DNA from: Bradyrhizobium sp. CCGB12
Lineage (GTDB): Bacteria > Pseudomonadota > Alphaproteobacteria > Rhizobiales > Xanthobacteraceae
Length of the DNA: 64,000 bases
Assembly: GCF_024199845.1 (NCBI RefSeq)
Contig: NZ_JANADO010000001.1
Span: 372,001 to 436,000 of the forward strand
Direction of reading: 5' to 3'
In this document: positions 36,348 through 45,780 of the stretch, one piece after another
Layout of the letters: each line of letters starts with the position of its first letter
Position numbering within the stretch: position 1 is the first letter of the stretch
Made by a program: the position numbers and the translations under genes
The notes under the pieces: model-generated
What the model saw: the letters and a program-made list of their open reading frames with translations, nothing else
Database searches by the model: none
Told to the model about the DNA's origin: nothing

Positions 36348-37526
36348 TCAGGCTGCTGTCACCCGCACCGGCATGCTCGCAAGCCCGCGTAGCGAATTGT
36401 TGAGCCTGCGCTTCGGCTCTGCCGTGAGCTCGATGGTCTTCACGCGCCTTGCGATCTCGCTGAAGATCAATTCGCCTTCCAGACGTGCGATCATCTGACC
36501 GACGCAGGCATGGATGCCTGCGCCGAACCCGACATGCCCGGTCGCGGGACGCTCGACGTCGAAGCGATCGGGCCTGTTCCAGCGCGCGGGATCGCGATTG
36601 GCGGAGGCCATGAACAGCAGCAGCTTGCGATGCGCCGGGATCACGCCGCCGCCGATCTCGACGTCGCGCGAGGTGGTGCGAAAGAACGTCTGCACCGGTG
36701 AATCGTAGCGTAGGCCTTCCTCGAAAGCGTTGCGCGCCAGCTCCGGTTTGTGGTGGAGCTTGCGGTATTCATCCGAATGGGTAGCGAGTGCGAGCAGGGT
36801 GTTGCCGATGCCGTTGACGGTGGTGTCGATTCCCGCTGTGAGGAATGGCCGCGCCAGATGTGTTGCCTCGTGCTCGGTGATCTCGCCATCGTCGGCCGCC
36901 TGGTAGATCATCATGCCGAGGCTGTCGGGCCGCAGCGCGTCCCGGGCGCAACATTCCATGATCCAGCTCTGCGCGGCGAGACCTTCCTGCCGTGAAGCTG
37001 CGAGTATCTCGTTCTCCGGCCCGAAGCTGTCGAACACGAACGTGCTCCAGGCCAATAGCTTCTCGCGGCCGTCCGGCCGGATGCCGATCGCATCCGGAAA
37101 CACCTTCATCGGATAGGCCTCCGCAAGATCGGTCACGGCATCGAACGTGCCTTTGTCGATCAGCTCCGACACCTTCCTCTCTGCTTCGCGCTGAAACGTC
37201 TCGCGCAGCTTCCTTGCGACGCCCGGAGACAGTGTACGACCGAGGACCCGCCGGCCCTTGTCGTGGTCGGGTGGATCGATCTGGAGTGTCAGCGGCTTCG
37301 GCAGCGCCGGGTTCATCCCATTGAGCCCGACGCCCTCGCCGCTGATGAACGTCTTCCAGTCCTTCAGGGCCGGCTCGACCTCGGCATAGCCGGCCATGGC
37401 CCACACGTCGTAACGCTCCAGCTCGAACGTTGGCCCGAGCGCGCGCAGCGCCTCATAGGCGGGGTAGGGGTCCACCAGGAAGTCGGGCGCAAACGGATCG
37501 ACCGGACTGGATGCAATGCCGCTCAT
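36348..37526 (-). CDS. cytochrome P450
   Basis: A soluble P450 monooxygenase of 392 aa. The I-helix AGIDTTVNGIGN near residue 235, the ExxR-containing FEEGLRYDSP near residue 275 and the haem-binding loop FGAGIHACVGQMIARLE (Cys ligand near residue 345) are complete. The start ATG 37526 has a GGGAGC Shine-Dalgarno; the open frame reaches 37571 but is unlikely. It lies 16 bp downstream of a substrate-binding protein gene, so the two probably form an operon. No ferredoxin gene is adjacent. Confidence 0.94.
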   Translation of the reverse strand: MSGIASSPVDPFAPDFLVDPYPAYEALRALGPTFELERYDVWAMAGYAEVEPALKDWKTFISGEGVGLNGMNPALPKPLTLQIDPPDHDKGRRVLGRTLSPGVARKLRETFQREAERKVSELIDKGTFDAVTDLAEAYPMKVFPDAIGIRPDGREKLLAWSTFVFDSFGPENEILAASRQEGLAAQSWIMECCARDALRPDSLGMMIYQAADDGEITEHEATHLARPFLTAGIDTTVNGIGNTLLALATHSDEYRKLHHKPELARNAFEEGLRYDSPVQTFFRTTSRDVEIGGGVIPAHRKLLLFMASANRDPARWNRPDRFDVERPATGHVGFGAGIHACVGQMIARLEGELIFSEIARRVKTIELTAEPKRRLNNSLRGLASMPVRVTAA

Positions 37527-37542
37527 GGTCAGCTCCCAGCGG

Positions 37543-38751
37543 CTATTGCTTCGCGAGGGGACACTGACCATCGCTCTCGGAGCGGAATGCGTCCTCTCCC
37601 TTGATCGTGGCGACGACCTTCAGCAGATCCCAGGTGGAGGTCGACTCGTCGGGAGCCTTGACCTGCAAGAGGTAGAGCGGATGAATCTCGCGTCCGTCCT
37701 TGCGGATGTAGCCCTTGCCGAACAGCGGATCGTCAGTCGGCATCTCCTTCATCGCCGCGACCACGGCCTTGCCGTCCTTGGCGCCACCGGCCTTGTCGAC
37801 GGCCTTGAGATAGTGAATGACCGAGGCATAGACGCCGGCCTGCATGTCGTTCGGATAAGCCTTCGAGGGAATGCGTTCGGCGAAGCGTTTGGCGAAAGCG
37901 CGCGTGCCGTCGTTCAGATCCCAATAGAACGGATTCATGATCTGCGCGCCTTGCGCAAACTTCAGCCCGAGTGCGGGCAGGCCGTTCATGCCGAGGATCA
38001 ATCCGACCAGCTTGTGGTCCTTGGTCAGCCCGAACTCGGCGGCCTGCTTCATCGAGGTGATGGTATCGTCGCCGGCATTGGCGAAGCCGATGACGTTCGC
38101 ACCCGACGCCTGGGCCTGGAGCAGGAATGATGCGTAGTCGGCGGTTCCCAGCGGATGCCGGACGCTGCCGAGCACCTCGCCGCCGGACGCTTTCACCGCC
38201 TCCGCCGCCTGCTTCTCAAGATCATGGCCGAACGCATAGTCGGCGGTGATGAAGAACCACTTCTTGCCGCCCTGCTGCACGATCGCCTTGCCGAGACCGC
38301 GCCCGTAGGCATAGGTGTCGTAGGTCCAGTGCACGGTGTTCGGCGTGCACTTCTCGCCGGTCAGCAGCACCGTTCCGGCACCCGATCCGACAAAGGCCTT
38401 GTTCTTCTCGGCGCTCATGCCGGCCACCGCAAGCGCGATGGACGAGTTCGGAATGTCGAAGATCGCGTCGACGCCCTCGTTCTCGTACCAGCGCCGGGCG
38501 ATACCGATCCCGATGTCGGTCTTGTTCTGGTGATCGGCCGCAACGACCTCGACCGGCTTGCCGGCGGCCTTTCCGCCATAGTCTTCGACCGCCATTTTGG
38601 CGGCGACGACCGAGCCGATGCCCTGATAGCTCGCGAACGGACCCGATTGGTCGTTCAGGATGCCGATCTTCACGACCTCCTGGGCGAATCCCGGCGCGGC
38701 CGTCAGCATCGCCGCCAACATGCACAATTTGTGCAGGAATTTGCTGTTCAT
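37543..38751 (-). CDS. branched-chain amino acid-type ABC transporter substrate-binding protein
   Basis: A periplasmic binding protein of the LivJ/LivK (type I) family, 402 aa, with a signal peptide ending in PGFAQE (residue ~24) and the family start VVKIGILNDQSGPFASYQG. No permease or ATPase genes are near, so it must share a transporter or act as a sensor. Being cotranscribed with a P450 suggests its ligand is a catabolic substrate, such as an aromatic compound, rather than an amino acid; that is inference. Confidence 0.92.
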   Translation of the reverse strand: MNSKFLHKLCMLAAMLTAAPGFAQEVVKIGILNDQSGPFASYQGIGSVVAAKMAVEDYGGKAAGKPVEVVAADHQNKTDIGIGIARRWYENEGVDAIFDIPNSSIALAVAGMSAEKNKAFVGSGAGTVLLTGEKCTPNTVHWTYDTYAYGRGLGKAIVQQGGKKWFFITADYAFGHDLEKQAAEAVKASGGEVLGSVRHPLGTADYASFLLQAQASGANVIGFANAGDDTITSMKQAAEFGLTKDHKLVGLILGMNGLPALGLKFAQGAQIMNPFYWDLNDGTRAFAKRFAERIPSKAYPNDMQAGVYASVIHYLKAVDKAGGAKDGKAVVAAMKEMPTDDPLFGKGYIRKDGREIHPLYLLQVKAPDESTSTWDLLKVVATIKGEDAFRSESDGQCPLAKQ

Positions 38752-38788
38752 TGTGTCCCTCCCATGCGCGGTCTTGGTGCCGCTGAAT

Positions 38789-38811
38789 AATAGTTATATT
38801 TTATAGCTATT
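38789..38811. promoter_or_regulatory. MarR-type operator candidate (AATAGTTATA-N3-TATAGCTATT)
   Basis: A near-perfect 10-bp inverted repeat (9 of 10 positions) with a TTT spacer sits between the divergent binding-protein and MarR genes, in an AT-rich patch. Position and shape fit an autoregulated MarR operator controlling both transcripts. Confidence 0.6.
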
Positions 38812-38850
38812 TTCGAGAGAGTCAATCGGCCGGCCTTTGGATTGAGGATC

Positions 38851-39330
38851 ATGAGCTCGAAAACCGTAAGACCCGGAGCGAAGTCCAATCAGCAGCCGGA
38901 GAAATCGCTGGACCTGCGCGCTCTCCAGCGGACGCCCGGCTTCATGCTGCGCCTCGCGCAGCTGAAGTTCTTCGAGGGCTTCTACGAGGAGTTCGCCGCA
39001 TTGGGGCTGACGCCCGCGACCTACGCGATCTTCGCCGTCATTCGCGACAATCCGGGCGTGCCGCCGAGCAGCCTCGCCAGCCTGCTCCGGCTGCGCCTGC
39101 CAAACCTGATCAAGATCCTGAACGAGCTCGAGTCATCCGGCCTCATCAAGCGCAACCGCTCCAAGTCTGATCGCCGCGCCGTCGAGCTGATGCTCACGCC
39201 GAAGGGCGCAAAGCTCATTCAGGACGGGGCAAGGCTGACGGAGCCCTATAATCGGAAGATGCTGGTCCCGCTCACCGAGGCCGAGCAGCGCACGCTGCTC
39301 GAATTGCTGAACCGAATGCTGCCGCTCTAG
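38851..39330 (+). CDS. MarR family transcriptional regulator
   Basis: The 159-aa protein shows the winged-helix MarR core: PATYAIFAVIRDNPG, then ASLLRLRLPNLIKILNELESSGLIKR (recognition helix) and SDRRAVELMLTPKG (wing). It is divergent from the binding-protein/P450 operon and likely controls it through the palindrome between them. ATG 38851 is chosen over TTG 38842. Confidence 0.93.
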   Translation: MSSKTVRPGAKSNQQPEKSLDLRALQRTPGFMLRLAQLKFFEGFYEEFAALGLTPATYAIFAVIRDNPGVPPSSLASLLRLRLPNLIKILNELESSGLIKRNRSKSDRRAVELMLTPKGAKLIQDGARLTEPYNRKMLVPLTEAEQRTLLELLNRMLPL

Positions 39331-39332
39331 GG

Positions 39333-39376
39333 CACGATCCGGAAAAGTGTGCAGCGGTTTTCCGAAAGGATCATCC
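39333..39376. repeat. palindromic extragenic repeat, family H copy 1 (GATCCGGAAAAGTG)
   Basis: CACGATCCGGAAAAGTGTG...CGGTTTTCCGAAAGGATC lies just after the MarR gene. The same word appears at 50800-50844. Confidence 0.85.
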
Positions 39377-39441
39377 TCGAACAACAACCTAAAGCGCAAT
39401 GACGATTCATCCTGATCTCATCGCGCCTTGGGGGTGGGCTC

Positions 39442-40104
39442 CTATCGCTTCCTGACCAGCCTCAGGGGACGACCGGTCTTCTGATTGCGGGGCTTGATCG
39501 CAACGCTCCGTGCGTCGAGCGGCCTCAGGAAGCGGACGAGCATCGTCCTCAGATGTGCCGCGCTCTGCTTGATATCCAGCTTGGGATTGCGGATCGGCAT
39601 TGCGCGGGATCCGTCGATGATGGCGATCAGGATGTTCGCCGTCGCGTCAGGGTCCAGTCCCGGATCCACCCGTCCCTGGCTTTGCGCCCGGCGCAGGAAG
39701 TCGCCCCACATGCGGCGCACCGCACGGGTGTGTCGTTCGATGGTCTTGGCGAATTCCGGATTGCGGGCGGCCTCCGCGAGCCCATCCAGGTTGAGGATCT
39801 GGGCGGGACGAAGTCGCAGGCTGGATTCCTCGATATCGGCGAGCAGCGCCTCGATCACGTCGGGGGCGGAGAGGATCTTTTCGAAGCGCTCCGCAGAACG
39901 CGCGAGACCAAGGTCGATCATGGCCTCGATGATCGCCATCTTGCTCGGGAAGTAGTGATAGAGGTGGCCGGGACTGATCCCGGCCTCAGCGCAGATGTCC
40001 GTCGTGCTGGCGCCGCGGAAGCCGTCCCGGATGAAGCAGCGGATCGCTGCGTCCAGGATCTCTCTTCGCTTCTGCTCGTGCTTGACGGGGTCAACTTTCC
40101 TCAA
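39442..40104 (-). CDS. TetR/AcrR family transcriptional regulator
   Basis: The 220-aa protein begins with the TetR helix-turn-helix (RREILDAAIRCFIRDGFRGA then TTDICAEAGISPGHLYHYFPSK, residues ~13-58). A ligand-binding C domain follows. It sits divergent from a lipoprotein gene and convergent with the MarR gene. Its target is unknown. Confidence 0.92.
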   Translation of the reverse strand: MRKVDPVKHEQKRREILDAAIRCFIRDGFRGASTTDICAEAGISPGHLYHYFPSKMAIIEAMIDLGLARSAERFEKILSAPDVIEALLADIEESSLRLRPAQILNLDGLAEAARNPEFAKTIERHTRAVRRMWGDFLRRAQSQGRVDPGLDPDATANILIAIIDGSRAMPIRNPKLDIKQSAAHLRTMLVRFLRPLDARSVAIKPRNQKTGRPLRLVRKR

Positions 40105-40272
40105 GGTGCACGTCTCTCATCCCGTGGAGGCTCGGTCCAGCAACACTCTAGCAACGTTTCGCCACGAGAAAATCAAAATTAGAGAGTTCCATCTATTTAT
40201 GATGATGGATGGCGGTGCCAGGTGACAACTCGGGTAATTTTTCTAATGAGTCGCGCTGGCGTGAGCGGGGCC

Positions 40273-41154
40273 ATGCACTTCAAATGGGCGGCCCTGATGT
40301 GCGTCACGTTCGCGGTCGGGGGGTGTGCGACCGCGCCGCTCGAACGGGCCGGCTCGCTCAGGAGCTACGACCGAATGTCCGACGCGAACGGACTGGTCAC
40401 GCGATCACAAATCCGCGTGAACAAGAAGGACATGCTGGCGGCGAAGACGATCCGGATCGCATCGACAGTCATTCCCGCGCGCGCCGACGTTGCGCTGAAC
40501 GAGAAGGAGCGGCGTCTGGTCGCCAATGCCATCAGCCGCGAGCTGTGTCTCCGCTTGAGCGAGCGCTTCCGCATCGTCTCCTCCGATGACGACGCGGACC
40601 TCACGGTGCAGGCGACGGTGACGCATGCCAAACCGACCAGCCCGACAGCCTCCGGCGCATCGAAAGCACTGTCGATCGCCAAGACAGTCGCGCTTCCCGG
40701 CGTGCCCGTGCCGGTGCCGAGGCTTCCGGTCGGCCTGGGCAGCCTGTCGGTCGAGGCGGAGGCGCGCGATTTTGCAGGATTTCAGAAGGCGGCCATGGTC
40801 TGGGCGCGCAGCGCCAACTCCATCTCGAACTCTGCACGGGTCGCAAATGAAGGCGATGCCTACGATCTCGCTGCCGACTTCGGCGCGGACTTCGCCAAGC
40901 TGGTCGCGACCGGAGAGTCGCCGTTCGGCGGCGTCCCCGCGCTGCCTCCGATGGAAAGCATTCCCGTGCGGTTCGGCGGCGCGCCCAAATATGTCGCGTG
41001 CGAAGCGTTCGGGCGGTTTCCGGGCCTCACCGGCTTCGCGGGGCAAGGGCTCGGCCTGCCGCCTGCATGGACGGATTCCGGTGCCAACGAGACCAATAGT
41101 CCGGCCCCGCCGCCAGCGCCCGAGGTGAATGCAGGGCAGACGCTCACGCAATGA
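40273..41154 (+). CDS. DUF3313-like lipoprotein
   Basis: The 293-aa precursor starts MHFKWAALMCVTFAVGGC, a lipoprotein signal with lipobox VGGC (Cys 18). ATG 40273 is chosen over GTG 40222 and ATG 40246 because it has a GAGCGGGG Shine-Dalgarno and a normal signal length. The mature part has LNEKERRLVANAISREL and a DADLTVQATVTHAKPT stretch, similar to DUF3313 proteins. It overlaps the next lipoprotein gene by 4 bp. Function unknown. Confidence 0.78.
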   Translation: MHFKWAALMCVTFAVGGCATAPLERAGSLRSYDRMSDANGLVTRSQIRVNKKDMLAAKTIRIASTVIPARADVALNEKERRLVANAISRELCLRLSERFRIVSSDDDADLTVQATVTHAKPTSPTASGASKALSIAKTVALPGVPVPVPRLPVGLGSLSVEAEARDFAGFQKAAMVWARSANSISNSARVANEGDAYDLAADFGADFAKLVATGESPFGGVPALPPMESIPVRFGGAPKYVACEAFGRFPGLTGFAGQGLGLPPAWTDSGANETNSPAPPPAPEVNAGQTLTQ

Positions 41155-41576
41155 TCTGGCTGCGTTCCTCGTCGCGTCCGACTTCAACATGCGTCGACCG
41201 AAACTCCGCCTTCGGCCGCCGGAGCTCCCTGGCTGCCTCGGCAGCTGTCTTGACGCTGTTGCTGGCGGGGTGTGCGTCGAGCACAAATCTGCCTCCTGCC
41301 TATCATCCTGCGCGCCCGCCCAGCGCCGAGGCGGTGAAGGAGGGCGTCAGGAAAGGAGCCGCCGAAGTCAAGCTGAGCGGGGGACTCGAGACGTCCGCCG
41401 TCCGTCATACCGACCATGGGCCGGGATCGTATTTTGCCTGCCTGAGGCAGAGCGGCCCCTCCGCAAGCAGACGGCCCACCTATTCGGTCTTTTTCGATGA
41501 TGACACCTACAAGGGAATCCAGAGTTCGGTCATTTCCGAGGCCTGCGAAGCCGAGCCATGGGTTCCGTTCAGCTGA
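41151..41576 (+). CDS. hypothetical lipoprotein
   Basis: A 141-aa product beginning at ATG 41151, overlapping the stop of the DUF3313-like gene (ATGA). It has a hydrophobic segment ending in the lipobox LLAGC (Cys near residue 41); the stretch before it is long and basic, so an internal start is possible. The mature part has four further motifs of no known family (FACLRQSG; YSVFFDDDTYKGIQ). Likely a partner of the upstream lipoprotein. Confidence 0.7.
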   Translation: MIWLRSSSRPTSTCVDRNSAFGRRSSLAASAAVLTLLLAGCASSTNLPPAYHPARPPSAEAVKEGVRKGAAEVKLSGGLETSAVRHTDHGPGSYFACLRQSGPSASRRPTYSVFFDDDTYKGIQSSVISEACEAEPWVPFS

Positions 41577-41720
41577 TGCCACGATGCGGGAGCAGGCAGA
41601 ATGAGCGGCCCTCCGGACGGGCATCACGAACTCGGTTCCGTGCCCCAAATTCCACCCAATCGGTGTTCACCAAGCCAATCTGGGGGAGGCCACTGCCTCC
41701 CGTGGTGGGACTGCTGGACG

Positions 41721-42659
41721 ATGATTGATTTGAGGCGAGCCGTCGCGCTGGCAGCGGTTGCGCTGCTCGTCCTGAGCAGCAGCATGGCCGTGGGGGCGCC
41801 TGCCAAGACGAAGCCCACCGCGGCCGTCCCCGCCGCGCCACCGCCTCCACCGTTCGAGCCGTTGCCGCCGCCGAAGATCTATCTGTTCCGTGGTGCGATG
41901 GGCCCGATCTTCTCGACCGGCATGGACCGGCTCGCCGAGAAGCTGACCAAGGCCGGCTTCTCCGCTGACGTCTATGAGTTCACGCTTTGCCGGTTCATCG
42001 GCAACCGCGTCATCTCCAGCTACAAGGAGAAGGCGGCGCCGATCGTGCTGATCGGCCACTCCATGGGCGGACTGTGCTCGGTTGTCATCTCCGAGATGGC
42101 GGCCAAGGAGAACATCCCGATCAGCCTCGTCATCGCCATCGATCCCGCGCATGCGACCGGCGACGTGCCGCTCAATGTCGAGCGCTTCATCAATATCTTC
42201 CTGTCCGACAGCGTGCTCGGCGGCGGCGACGTCGTGGCGGTGCCCGGCTATCGCGGCCATTATGCGAGCTACGATCTCAAGTCGAACGCGCGCGTCAGCC
42301 ACATCAACATCGAGAAGTCGGACGACATCCATCGCCAGATCGTCGAGATGGTGACGCAGTTGCCGCGCATCCCACCGCAGACCCAGGCCGATGCCGTGCC
42401 GCTGCGTTATCTCGTGCCCGGCGACACGCTGGTCGAATTGTGGGATAGCGGCGTGCGGCTGCCGGTGCGCCGCGGCGACACCATGGAGAGCATCGCCGCC
42501 GCCAACCGCGTGCCGCTGTGGTCGCTCGCGCAGAGCAATTCGTTGCCGGAAGACGCCCAGCTCACCCCGGGCCAGACCATCATCGTCCCGCGCCATCTGA
42601 CACCGCCCGAGCCGGCCGCCGCGATGGCGACGCCGCCGGCATCGACTGGGCGGCGATAG
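41721..42659 (+). CDS. exported alpha/beta-hydrolase-like protein with C-terminal LysM domain
   Basis: The 312-aa protein starts at ATG 41721 with a signal segment (RRAVALAAVALLVLSSSMA). A Pro-rich linker (PPPPPFEPLPPP) precedes a hydrolase domain with IYLFRGAMGPIFSTGMD, LIGHSMGGLC (Ser elbow) and VSHINIEKS (His). The C-terminal part has a LysM-like region (RRGDTMESIAAANRVPLWSLAQSN...LTPGQTIIVP) that could bind peptidoglycan. It is a paralogue of 33971-34690, which lacks LysM. Confidence 0.75.
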   Translation: MIDLRRAVALAAVALLVLSSSMAVGAPAKTKPTAAVPAAPPPPPFEPLPPPKIYLFRGAMGPIFSTGMDRLAEKLTKAGFSADVYEFTLCRFIGNRVISSYKEKAAPIVLIGHSMGGLCSVVISEMAAKENIPISLVIAIDPAHATGDVPLNVERFINIFLSDSVLGGGDVVAVPGYRGHYASYDLKSNARVSHINIEKSDDIHRQIVEMVTQLPRIPPQTQADAVPLRYLVPGDTLVELWDSGVRLPVRRGDTMESIAAANRVPLWSLAQSNSLPEDAQLTPGQTIIVPRHLTPPEPAAAMATPPASTGRR

Positions 42660-42744
42660 GCGACGTCGGTCTCAGGAGACCAAGAAGGTACGTTCCTTCT
42701 CCCGCTTGCGGGCGAACCTCATGCGCATCTTCAGCAGACCAAGA

Positions 42745-45700
42745 TCACACCAAGAGATCGTGCAGGGCATGGTGCCCGGCTAAACCGCCTGCAATGGGAG
42801 CGTCATGGTTCAGTTGCGAAACGTCGGCGGCTGCCGCGGCGCCACCACGTTCGGCGGCCGTTGCCGCGCATTCGTGATGATTGCGCGGCTCGGAGAGATC
42901 GTTCGAGGATGTGATGCCCGATCTCTCGATCGCAGGATTCAGGAAGTTGAAGCAATCGTCCAGGCCGTGCGGATTGGCCTTTGAGTTTCCGTGTGAGCCG
43001 GGTGTGCCATCGACCGCAAAGTGCTGTTGAGAATGAGACTTGCCGGGCCCCTCAGACCGAGCATGAGTGTGTTCGCTCGCTTGAAGGGGATTCGGCTGAG
43101 CGTCGCCGCCATTCCCGACTCCCTTCTGCGGGGCCGCATCAAGCGCATTGTTGGTGCCGGCACGGCCATGAGTCTCCGCGGCCTCGCCAAGCTGCTCGGT
43201 TGGAACGAGTGCGTCCGGCATCGTCAAAGGGGCATCCAGCATGGCATGGCTGTCCCTCGCCATGCCCCCCGCACCAATTCCGCTGTGATGGATGCTGTCG
43301 CTGGTCGCGGTTTGGTCGAAGACAAATCTGAAGTCGTCCATCGATCGCGAGACGGAAAGCGGTTCGGAGAGCGTAGATTGCGTTGCCGTCTCGCGCGAGT
43401 TCACGCCGGTGCCGTTGAGGGCGTCGTCGCCGGCGTCCCCGTAGATGGTTTGGGGAACGTTGCCACCGCCGGCTCTGCCGTCGCCTCCAGCGGTGCCGTA
43501 GACAAACGGAGGATCGGATACGACGGTAGTTCCTGTTGCCAAATAGTCGAAATGATTGGGGGCGTCGCTGGCGCCGCGGATGGTAATCGTCACCTCTTGC
43601 GTGGTGCCATCGATGGTCGTCACCGTGAAGTGGTCGGTGAGGGTATCGCAGACATCGAGTGCGTCCACGACGCAATTGTTGTTGTCAAGCGTATAGGTCC
43701 ACAGCCCCGTCGCGGTCATTGTGAAAGTGCCGTAGCCGCCGTCGCTCGCTGCGGGCGAGGTGACCGCTGTGAAGGTGTTGGCGGGATTGTCGACGTCGGT
43801 AGCTGCGAGCATGCCGGTCGCGATCGGCTTGCCGTAGGAAATGCAACCGCTCTCGAGCACCGAGCCCGTCTTTGTGCCCGAAATGACGGCAGCGTCGTTC
43901 GTGCCTTTGATCGTAATTGTCACGACCTGCTGCGTATCGTCGACGGTCGTCACGGTGAACTGATCGGTCCGGGTGTCGCAGATATTGAGTGCCTGCACGG
44001 TGCAGTTGTCGTTGTCGAGCTTATAGGTCCACGCGCCGGCCGAGGTGATCGTGAAGAAGCCATAGCCCTGCGCGCTGGCCGCCGGGCAGATGACCGCCAC
44101 GAAAGTGCTGACCGGATCATCGACGTCCGTGGCGACAAGGGTGCCCGTCGCGATCGGCGTGCCGGGCGAAGCGCAGCTCGCCTCGACGACTGAGCCGGTG
44201 GTGGTGCCGGAGATGACGGCCGCGTCGTTGCTTCCCTGGATCGTGATCGTCACGCGCTGGGGCGTGCCGTCAATGCTGGTCACGGTCAGGGTATCGGTCA
44301 GGGTGTCGCCGACATTCAAGGCCTGCACCGTGCTGTTGCTGTTGTCGAGCGTGTAGGTCCACACGCCGGCGGATGTCATCGTGAAATGCCCGTAGCCGCC
44401 GGTGCTTTTGGTCGGCGAACTGACCGCCGTGAAGGTATTGGGTGGGTGGTCGACGTCCGTGCTCGTGAGCGTGCCGGTTATGGTTGATGTGCCCGACGCC
44501 GCATTGACGACGGCGCCCGCCTCCATCACCGCGCCGCTGACATCGCCCGAGATAGTGGCGGTGTCGTTGACGCCGAGGATGCTGATGTTGAAGGTCTGAC
44601 TCGCCGAGAGCCCGTCGCCCGAGACCGTGACGACGAAGCTCGCGGTCGTCGGCGACGTCAGGGCATTGATGGCAGCATTGTTCGGAACGAACGTGTAGGC
44701 GCCGGATGCGCTATTGAGATAGAGGGTGCCATACGGACCGGTCTGTGAAACATCGTATGTCAGTCCATTCAGGACCGTGGTTCCGACCGTCCCTCCGCTG
44801 AGACCATAGGTCAGCACGGCACCGAACGGGCTGCTGGCGGCGAAGGTACCGCTTGACGCGGTGAACTCGTCAAACGCGACCGTATCGACTTCGATGGGTG
44901 CCGTCGGCAGCCTCAGCGTCGGCTGCGGCAGCACGATCAAGGGGATCTCGATCGGAGTCAGTGGTGGAAGCTGGTCCGTCGGCGCATTCGTCGTGTTGTC
45001 CGACGTGAAGTTGATGTGCTGAAGCGAAGGCGAATTGCTGGACGGCGGCGTGCTGGATCCCGTCGCCCCTCGCGTGATATTGGCAAGTACGTCCCGTTGA
45101 GCCGCCTGCAACTCTTCCATGCGAGCTGCGCTGTTTGCGACCTGGCTCACGCTGACCGACGAGCCGATCCTATTCAGGACGATGGTCTCGCCCGGATCAT
45201 CGACGATGATGCGTCGCGGCACCGGCTCCTTGGTGATGAGCTCGAACGCACCGTGCTGCAGGTCCTTGTAAGTGATCGTATCGTCGTCCACGAAGGTGGC
45301 GTCCGGGTCTGCTGCTTGTGCGTTGTCCATCATCGAAAAGGTCAACGCCGCGATCGTCAGGATGCCGAACCCTTTTGAGTAGGAGTGACCACGAACGCTT
45401 CCGAGCGGAGTGTCGATCGTAAGGGTGCCGCTGTTTGCCAGCCGGCCGGCAGCAAATGCGAAGCTTCCGCTGGTGACTGCAACGACGGTCGAACGCGAAA
45501 ATCCGTCGGACTCGGAAGCGAGTTCGCGCAGTTCGATGCGGGCTTGGCTGAAGACGTTGAATAGGCTGTCGTCGAGAAGACGAATTCCGATCTGGGAATC
45601 CGCTGCGGTCTCTATTACGTCACTACGACAGACAAGGTCGCCAACACTGACCTTAATCGTCGCGCCGTCATCGCGGGTGAGGGTGACGTCACCGAACGTC

Positions 45701-45780
45701 GTCTCGACTGTGCCGATGATCTCGAGAGGTGAAGTCGTGACGACTCCGTCCCGGGGTCCAACGCCGAACGCAACCAACAT
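42745..45780 (-). CDS. FecR-like/VCBS repeat surface protein, 1011 aa
   Basis: A large probable type I-secreted or surface protein. Residues ~20-132 form a FecR-like domain (VGDLVCRSDVIETAADSQI...SGSFAFAAGRLANSG...DTPLGSVRG), and residues 137-156 are hydrophobic (FGILTIAALTFSMMDNAQA), resembling an internal signal peptide. A degenerate Ig/cadherin-like unit lies at ~300-405 and three VCBS repeats at ~407-520, ~522-630 and ~632-735. One RTX-like nonapeptide region (IYGDAGDDALNGTG) and a His-rich C-terminal part follow. Repeats 2 and 3 contain several Cys. It is divergent from a FecR protein gene. No secretion genes are in the window. Confidence 0.85.
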   Translation of the reverse strand: MLVAFGVGPRDGVVTTSPLEIIGTVETTFGDVTLTRDDGATIKVSVGDLVCRSDVIETAADSQIGIRLLDDSLFNVFSQARIELRELASESDGFSRSTVVAVTSGSFAFAAGRLANSGTLTIDTPLGSVRGHSYSKGFGILTIAALTFSMMDNAQAADPDATFVDDDTITYKDLQHGAFELITKEPVPRRIIVDDPGETIVLNRIGSSVSVSQVANSAARMEELQAAQRDVLANITRGATGSSTPPSSNSPSLQHINFTSDNTTNAPTDQLPPLTPIEIPLIVLPQPTLRLPTAPIEVDTVAFDEFTASSGTFAASSPFGAVLTYGLSGGTVGTTVLNGLTYDVSQTGPYGTLYLNSASGAYTFVPNNAAINALTSPTTASFVVTVSGDGLSASQTFNISILGVNDTATISGDVSGAVMEAGAVVNAASGTSTITGTLTSTDVDHPPNTFTAVSSPTKSTGGYGHFTMTSAGVWTYTLDNSNSTVQALNVGDTLTDTLTVTSIDGTPQRVTITIQGSNDAAVISGTTTGSVVEASCASPGTPIATGTLVATDVDDPVSTFVAVICPAASAQGYGFFTITSAGAWTYKLDNDNCTVQALNICDTRTDQFTVTTVDDTQQVVTITIKGTNDAAVISGTKTGSVLESGCISYGKPIATGMLAATDVDNPANTFTAVTSPAASDGGYGTFTMTATGLWTYTLDNNNCVVDALDVCDTLTDHFTVTTIDGTTQEVTITIRGASDAPNHFDYLATGTTVVSDPPFVYGTAGGDGRAGGGNVPQTIYGDAGDDALNGTGVNSRETATQSTLSEPLSVSRSMDDFRFVFDQTATSDSIHHSGIGAGGMARDSHAMLDAPLTMPDALVPTEQLGEAAETHGRAGTNNALDAAPQKGVGNGGDAQPNPLQASEHTHARSEGPGKSHSQQHFAVDGTPGSHGNSKANPHGLDDCFNFLNPAIERSGITSSNDLSEPRNHHECAATAAERGGAAAAADVSQLNHDAPIAGGLAGHHALHDLLV

